Below are positions 59,645 to 64,000 of a DNA stretch of 64,000 nucleotides, in pieces. The stretch covers positions 6,758,001-6,822,000 of the forward strand of contig NZ_CP058552.1 of NCBI RefSeq assembly GCF_013401555.1, in the 5' to 3' direction. Position 1 is the stretch's first letter; every line of letters begins with the position of its first letter. The notes beneath the pieces were generated by a model, which had not been told where the DNA came from, ran no database searches, and worked only from the letters and a program-made list of their open reading frames with translations. This DNA is from Paenibacillus sp. E222. Lineage in GTDB: Bacteria > Bacillota > Bacilli > Paenibacillales > Paenibacillaceae. A program made the position numbers and the translations under genes.

Positions 59645-60154
59645 ATGAGGAGTGATCTATATGCAGAACTATTCAAGCAGTACCAATCCTCCCTGCATCT
59701 CTATCTATACCGTATGTGTGGATCTCAGGAGACAGCTGAGGAGTTAGTTCAAGAAACCTTTTACAGAGCCATGGTATCCATGAAAGCCGAGCATGCAAAT
59801 TACGCCAGAGCCTGGCTATACAAAGTAGCTCGGCATTTATTTATTGATTGGTATCGTAAATATCGTGGAGAAATTCAAATGAATCGAGAGATGGAACAGC
59901 AAGCAACAGAAAATACATATCGTTCCCCTGAGGAAGTACTCACAGCTCGTGAACGAACCCTTCGTATTCAACAAGTGATGAAGAAACTTCCCGAACAGTA
60001 TAGAACCATTTTGTTGCTAAGAGAAATGAACGAGTTATCTTATAACGAACTTTGCGAGATTCTGGATATGAACATGAATCAGGTCAAGGTCACCCTTTTT
60101 CGTGCCAGAGAACGATTCAAAGTAGAAATGCTTCAAATGAAAGGAGACGTTTGA
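59645..60154 (+). CDS. ECF RNA polymerase sigma factor (YlaC/SigV-like)
   Basis: A 169-residue ECF sigma with region 2 (L-F-K-Q-Y-Q-S-S-L-H-L-Y-L-Y-R-M … A-R-A-W-L-Y-K-V-A-R-H-L-F-I-D-W-Y-R) and region 4 (L-P-E-Q-Y-R-T-I-L-L-L-R-E … Y-N-E-L-C-E-I-L-D-M-N-M-N-Q-V-K-V-T-L-F-R-A-R). The ATG at 59645-59647, behind AGGAGG, is taken over an ATG thirteen codons earlier. It is followed after two bases by its predicted anti-sigma gene. Confidence 0.9.
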   Translation: MRSDLYAELFKQYQSSLHLYLYRMCGSQETAEELVQETFYRAMVSMKAEHANYARAWLYKVARHLFIDWYRKYRGEIQMNREMEQQATENTYRSPEEVLTARERTLRIQQVMKKLPEQYRTILLLREMNELSYNELCEILDMNMNQVKVTLFRARERFKVEMLQMKGDV

Positions 60155-60156
60155 GA

Positions 60157-61203
60157 ATGTCTAAAACACCACATGATGAGGAACGTGTATTTCAGGAAGA
60201 GGATTTTGAGTATCAGCGTCCTGAATGGGGTCATAAGCAGTTTAAACGAATGGTTTGGAAAACGAGATGGAAGTTTTTCCTAAATGCAGGAGGAGCTCTT
60301 TTTTTAATATTTATGGTCTATCACATCTATGTATCGTCACTCCATATCTACTTTGACCAATCAAAGGTACGTAATGACTTCATTCGTTCGATTGTATCTG
60401 TGGTTGAGATGCATGGTGACGGACTTCGGGTAGAGAAGACGAATTATGAACTCTTTGAAGTAACCCCACTCCTAACCCAGAAAGCTAATCTGAAAATATA
60501 TCGACATGTGGGCTCGTGGGAAGTAATCACAGGTGAAATTCAAGCTGAACTCAATATAACCGGTAAATTCACCTATACGATTACTAATACAGGAGCGTAT
60601 ATGAATGGCAATAACCCAGGCCCTTTCTATCTCCCTTACTCCCTAGTAGATGGTATACCTACTAAAGCCTCTGATGAAAGCAGTAGCTTGAATCGGCTTC
60701 GTAAAATTGATGACGGACATGTCGCAGAGATGTCATTATCCTTGAAAAACCTAGCGCATCCCGATCAACTGATGCAGCTTCTTACAGATTATGATGTTGC
60801 AGTAACCGCCATGCCGATCTATTCTGGCGAATTAAAAGATCAAGATATCTCTTACTCTCGGTCAGGCATGTTCAACTATAATATTCCTCATTTGAGTCTT
60901 AAACCTCTTTCTGAATTTAAAGAGGATGGGGCAAATTGGTATAACTATTTCGTTCCAGAAGATTCAGGGCAGATGCAGGAGCAGGTTCAAGCGATGTTGT
61001 CTGATCTAGAATGGATGTCAAACCATCTTGAGTACAGTGGTGCTGAACTAGATAAACAACGTCTTGCCTATTTAAAAAAGAATGGCGTTCAAGTATATGG
61101 CGCGGTGGTTACTGGTCCTGTACGAGAGTTAGAGAAACTTACAAAGGTTCCGGAATTCCAACATTTCCAATTGAATCGAGTAGAGATATGGAATTGGGAT
61201 TAA
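60157..61203 (+). CDS. Predicted anti-sigma factor (Sigma_reg_N/Sigma_reg_C type)
   Basis: The 348-residue protein has a cytoplasmic N-terminal segment (about 1-45, F-Q-R-P-E-W-type region with W-G-H-K-Q-F-K-R-M-V-W), one membrane helix (about 47-68) and a large outer domain of about 280 residues with a Sigma_reg_C look (Y-E-L-F-E-V-T-P-L-L … V-T-A-M-P-I-Y-S-G-E-L). It should hold the upstream sigma factor until an envelope signal arrives. A terminator follows. Confidence 0.82.
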   Translation: MSKTPHDEERVFQEEDFEYQRPEWGHKQFKRMVWKTRWKFFLNAGGALFLIFMVYHIYVSSLHIYFDQSKVRNDFIRSIVSVVEMHGDGLRVEKTNYELFEVTPLLTQKANLKIYRHVGSWEVITGEIQAELNITGKFTYTITNTGAYMNGNNPGPFYLPYSLVDGIPTKASDESSSLNRLRKIDDGHVAEMSLSLKNLAHPDQLMQLLTDYDVAVTAMPIYSGELKDQDISYSRSGMFNYNIPHLSLKPLSEFKEDGANWYNYFVPEDSGQMQEQVQAMLSDLEWMSNHLEYSGAELDKQRLAYLKKNGVQVYGAVVTGPVRELEKLTKVPEFQHFQLNRVEIWNWD

Positions 61204-61239
61204 GATGACTTATCCAGTATCGACATTACGTTTCATATA

Positions 61240-61290
61240 AAAAAGAGATGATACCTGTTTAATCAGTGGTATTATCTCTTTTTTTCTGAT
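61240..61290 (+). terminator. Terminator of the sigma/anti-sigma operon
   Basis: AAAGAGATGATACC at 61242 pairs with GGTATTATCTCTTT, followed by eight T residues. Confidence 0.88.
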
Positions 61291-61364
61291 TTCTTTTACC
61301 ATAAAATCACCTTGTGTAACGTTATTGTTGCGAGAAGCTTAGTTTCTCTACCGCCGCCTCTGTC

Positions 61365-62228
61365 TCACTCTTCTTCTGCAAGAATATCTTCACAGCGAAC
61401 AATCAATTCGGGCATATTTTCTCCGTAAAATAAAACATGAAGCTCATATCCGTTATCAATCCGGTACAGCTCTTGATACAGCCAGTAACTGCCTACAATC
61501 ATACCCTCTTGCTTGATGATTTCGGTTGCAACCAGCGTAAGTTTATTTATATTGGTAAAGCCCCCACGAGTGTCAAAACGAATAACGACCTCATCACCCG
61601 TCAGCAGTTCCGTTACTGTACAATCGTGAAATTGAACCCGGCTACGAATTTCATGGGGAATATCCTGTGCTAAAATGACATCCCTGTATTCATTGGATAC
61701 ATGCTCCATCTCTCTCCTATTTTCTGCACTCTGTTTCTTTAGCTGTAGCATAACTTCTCTCGTGCAATAACCCAACGTAAATACACGGATATCCGCAATT
61801 TGCTCATAGATTTTCTTGGGTAATCGTTCTTTCTGGTGTTTGTAATCCCATTCCTGCATGTCTTTAAATGCAATTCTATGCTGCAGTTCGTCAAAAGGAG
61901 GCCTCACATCAAAATCCGCGATTAATTTGTCGATCCTCTCTCTTTCTTCAGCAGGCATCTGATATACTTTTTTATCATCTTCCGATATTTCATTCCCACT
62001 AAAAAACTTCTCGGCAGGTACAAAAACATGGCCATTTTGCTCCAGCAAAAAACGAGGATCTGTATTGTACATCTCACGCTGAAGCTCTATATACTCTTTT
62101 TCTTTTCTTTTATACCGTCGTAGGAAAAGTGCTTCGTTTAATTCGTAAGTTCCTCTATGTACCCTCATCCCAAAATGTAGTCCTGTCCGTTGACACAACT
62201 CGTACCATTCTTTCGTTAAATATCTCAT
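61365..62228 (-). CDS. DUF4085 family protein
   Basis: The 287-residue protein begins M-R-Y-L-T-K-E-W-Y-E-L-C-Q, the N terminus typical of DUF4085, and is a soluble, charged helical protein with a C-terminal beta region (V-I-R-F-D-T-R-G-G-F-T-N-I). I start at 62226-62228 behind AGAGG; a GTG two codons earlier overlaps that site. Function unknown. Confidence 0.75.
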   Translation of the reverse strand: MRYLTKEWYELCQRTGLHFGMRVHRGTYELNEALFLRRYKRKEKEYIELQREMYNTDPRFLLEQNGHVFVPAEKFFSGNEISEDDKKVYQMPAEERERIDKLIADFDVRPPFDELQHRIAFKDMQEWDYKHQKERLPKKIYEQIADIRVFTLGYCTREVMLQLKKQSAENRREMEHVSNEYRDVILAQDIPHEIRSRVQFHDCTVTELLTGDEVVIRFDTRGGFTNINKLTLVATEIIKQEGMIVGSYWLYQELYRIDNGYELHVLFYGENMPELIVRCEDILAEEE

Positions 62229-62256
62229 ATGCACCTCTTCTGCTGATTTTTAGAAT

Positions 62257-62470
62257 CTACTTTGCTATTGAAGCGTAGAGCTTTTTAATTTGTGACGAGA
62301 ATTTAGCTGCAACTGTAATATGTGTGCGTTTAAAATAAGCTGTTAATTGTTTAGGATGATTTTTGACAATATCATATTCTATAATCGTGTTAGCGATAAC
62401 CAATCTCGTAAAACCCAGAACCTCGACAATTTCAGATCGATCTCGTTAGAAATTGCTCTATTGATTTCAT
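62257..62470 (-). pseudogene. Frameshifted small gene of unknown function
   Basis: The ATG at 62468-62470 has an ideal GGAGGAG site and encodes M-K-S-I-E-Q-F-L-T before a stop. One base out, a clean frame follows: S-E-I-V-E-V-L-G-F-T-R-L-V-I-A-N-T … Y-F-K-R-T-H-I-T-V-A-A-K-F-S-S-Q-I-K-K-L and a stop at 62257-62259. Removing one A near 62437-62439 joins them into about 70 residues. It lies in the 62235-62529 gap, which contains nothing else clear. Confidence 0.55.
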
Positions 62471-62529
62471 CGCTACTCCTCCAAAATCTTCAGCCTCAAC
62501 GATTCCTTATATTCAACAGACGTACTGGT

Positions 62530-62976
62530 CTACGCTAAGGTTTGAAAAAATTTGTGTTTTATTTCTTTGTCGTTTCGCTCCGCCCATTCATGCACAGCTT
62601 CTACGCCTGCGGATTCCTGACCTCGTTGAAAATAAAAACATAGATCCATCGGCACTAACCGTTTACCATAGAGTTTGATGCCAATCCGTCTGTAATTCAT
62701 ATAAATGCATTCAATCTCGGATGCATCGTATTTCCGATGTTTCGTAGAAATCACATGATCGCTCTCCAGCGTGATACTGGGTTTAGTGAAAAATAAACGC
62801 CAGATCAGAAAAACGATATAACCCAGAATATAGGTCAATATAATGATCAGTGAGTACTTCAGAATACCATTTTCATCGTAAATAACATTTCTGAAAAGCA
62901 TAGCTTCAATGGCCAGCATGCATAGTAGGTTCAACAATGATCTTGGATAAATTGTCTTGTATGTGATGAGTTCCAC
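62530..62976 (-). CDS. Membrane protein with PH-like domain
   Basis: The 148-residue protein has two membrane helices (about residues 12-28 and 40-65) and a C-terminal domain with S-D-H-V-I-S-T-K-H-R-K-Y-D-A-S-E-I-E-C-I, which has the strand pattern of small PH-like (YcxB/bPH) domains. The stop TAG is followed in the same frame by 18 more sense codons (T-S-T-S-V-E-Y-K-E-S-L-R), so the C terminus may be slightly shortened. Its start is three bases after the NUDIX stop. Confidence 0.65.
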   Translation of the reverse strand: MELITYKTIYPRSLLNLLCMLAIEAMLFRNVIYDENGILKYSLIIILTYILGYIVFLIWRLFFTKPSITLESDHVISTKHRKYDASEIECIYMNYRRIGIKLYGKRLVPMDLCFYFQRGQESAGVEAVHEWAERNDKEIKHKFFQTLA

Positions 62977-62979
62977 CTC

Positions 62980-63474
62980 CTAATCATTCTCTTTATTAAT
63001 CCGAAGCCACTCGGAAGGGGCTTTTCTGGCAAAATGCTTTTCAACAAAATCCAAAATATCATCAATGCCGGGCAATGCCGCATTTTCTTTGGCTTCGTCA
63101 AACGTCATCCATTGGTACTGGGTATGTTCATGATTTAACCGGACAGGCTGGCTTTCATCCACGTATCCTACGAATACGGGAGCGGTATAGATATACTCCC
63201 CCATGGGTGAATAATATTGTTCGAATTGATTGGCAGAATACAGCCGGACTTCAGTAATACCTGTTTCCTCGTGAACTTCTCTGAGTGCAGCTTCCCATGC
63301 CTTCTCACCCTTTTCTATCCCGCCGCCAACATAACACCACTCGTTATGCAACATACGACCAGCCCGCTTTAGCATCAGTACACGGTATTGATCGAGGCTC
63401 TTCTTCAACAGAACTACAGCCACTCCTTCACAACGAATGGGGACTACCTGTTTCACGTGCTCTGCACCATTCAA
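62980..63474 (-). CDS. NUDIX hydrolase
   Basis: The 164-residue protein has the box G-G-G-I-E-K-G-E-K-A-W-E-A-A-L-R-E-V-H-E-E-T-G-I at residues 50-73, with M-L-K-R-A-G-R-M-L-H-N-E-W-C-Y-V before it. The tail Y-Q-W-M-T-F-D-E-A is typical of the dATP/dihydroneopterin-triphosphate pyrophosphatase-like branch. It overlaps the HxlR regulator by four bases. Confidence 0.85.
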   Translation of the reverse strand: MNGAEHVKQVVPIRCEGVAVVLLKKSLDQYRVLMLKRAGRMLHNEWCYVGGGIEKGEKAWEAALREVHEETGITEVRLYSANQFEQYYSPMGEYIYTAPVFVGYVDESQPVRLNHEHTQYQWMTFDEAKENAALPGIDDILDFVEKHFARKAPSEWLRINKEND

Positions 63475-63869
63475 TTTCTCGCCCCCTTCTCTTCAGAATC
63501 GAAGTCCTCCAGAACCTTAAATTTATCCCCGTGGATTTTATCCAAATGCTCTTCTCCCCAATAACATAAATGGTCCAAGGCAGGCTTGAGTCCCCAGCCG
63601 TAGTCCGTTAACTCATATTCCACTTTGGGAGGAACCTCCGAATATACCTTACGCTGTACAATCTCGTCCTTTTCCAGACCTCTGAGCTGTGTTGTCAGCA
63701 TCTTCTGCGTAATGTCGGGGATTAACCGTCGAAGCTCCGACGTGCGTTTACGTCCGGTCATCAAATGATAAATAATCAAAGGCTTCCACTTCCCGCCCAT
63801 CACTTCCAAGGCCGCTTCTACGCCTACTTTATATTTCTTCGGAGCGTTTGTGTCTTCATGTTCCGTCAT
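63471..63869 (-). CDS. HxlR-family transcriptional regulator
   Basis: A 132-residue winged-helix regulator: A-L-E-V-M-G-G-K-W-K-P-L-I-I-Y-H-L near residue 22, R-T-S-E-L-R-R-L-I-P-D-I-T-Q-K-M-L-T-T-Q-L-R as the recognition helix region, and V-E-Y-E-L-T-D-Y-G. The start at 63867-63869 follows GGAGGGG. HxlR proteins respond to aldehydes, redox or electrophiles. It is first in a short operon with NUDIX and a membrane gene (63869-62530). The last 130 bases hold no other feature. Confidence 0.9.
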   Translation of the reverse strand: MTEHEDTNAPKKYKVGVEAALEVMGGKWKPLIIYHLMTGRKRTSELRRLIPDITQKMLTTQLRGLEKDEIVQRKVYSEVPPKVEYELTDYGWGLKPALDHLCYWGEEHLDKIHGDKFKVLEDFDSEEKGARN

Positions 63870-64000
63870 TCTGAACCCCTCCATAATCAGGCTGTATTCA
63901 AGGTAAAACGTAATCTTCTTGCTGCTCTTTTTTCTATTATTTAAGCCCATTTCGAGGCATCCATTCAGGGTACTTTAATGTTCCTATGGCACTTCATTCT

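Noticed and set aside
1..64000. CRISPR array, tRNA, rRNA or prophage
   Set aside because: No regularly spaced repeats, no cloverleaf or rRNA-like stretches and no phage structural genes were seen.

Overview
The window looks like a chromosomal accessory stretch from a Paenibacillus-type endospore-forming member of the Bacillales. The reasons are mid-range GC by eye, strong AGGAGG ribosome sites with frequent GTG and TTG starts, Spo0M, a bacillithiol-transferase-like DinB protein, the YdbS/YdbT pair, an HssRS-HrtAB haem system and a YlaC-type ECF sigma factor. This is inference from gene content. No tRNA, rRNA, CRISPR array, prophage or intact insertion sequence was seen.

Most genes lie on the minus strand as single genes or pairs. 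They form a large collection of small-molecule modifying and housecleaning enzymes: about fourteen GNAT acetyltransferase domains, six intact NUDIX hydrolases plus a wrecked one, four HAD phosphatases, two histidine phosphatases, three aminoglycoside-phosphotransferase-fold kinases, an aminoglycoside nucleotidyltransferase, a PhzF protein, an isochorismatase-like hydrolase, HIT and HD proteins and several small P-loop kinases. Such genes usually give tolerance to antibiotics, toxic metabolites and damaged nucleotides. The cell-envelope part holds Spo0M (with a SigW-type promoter), YdbST, a GT4 glycosyltransferase, and a GT2-GtrA fusion paired with a phosphodiester glycosidase.

Region by region. 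1-4.8 kb: GNAT, NUDIX, DinB, cupin, methyltransferase, then spo0M. 4.8-10.7 kb: two broken small genes, a GT4 enzyme, HAD and NUDIX genes, and two copies of a dispersed MITE-like repeat. 10.7-15.1 kb: ydbTS and a cluster with a predicted HEXXH metallopeptidase. 15.3-34.4 kb: the dense modifying-enzyme array. 34.5-39.5 kb: glycosyl and radical-SAM genes and a pdxH gene cut by a stop codon. 39.5-40.2 kb: a GNAT gene behind a 15-residue leader peptide and two mutually exclusive hairpins. 41.3-47.4 kb: more kinases and GNATs. 47.6-51.5 kb: hrtA-hrtB-hssS-hssR with an HssR-like direct repeat at the hrtB promoter. 51.6-52.8 kb: a CDF metal exporter under a near-consensus promoter with an ArsR/SmtB-like operator. 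53-59.6 kb: a duplicated and decaying segment. 59.6-61.2 kb: an ECF sigma factor and its anti-sigma partner. 61.4-64 kb: DUF4085, NUDIX and HxlR genes.

The best candidate for undescribed biology is the leader-peptide/hairpin arrangement at 39631-39727. A second theme is the number of genes with single-base frameshifts, stops or truncations. Either this locus is decaying or the assembly carries indel errors, and that must be settled before biology is read into those genes.
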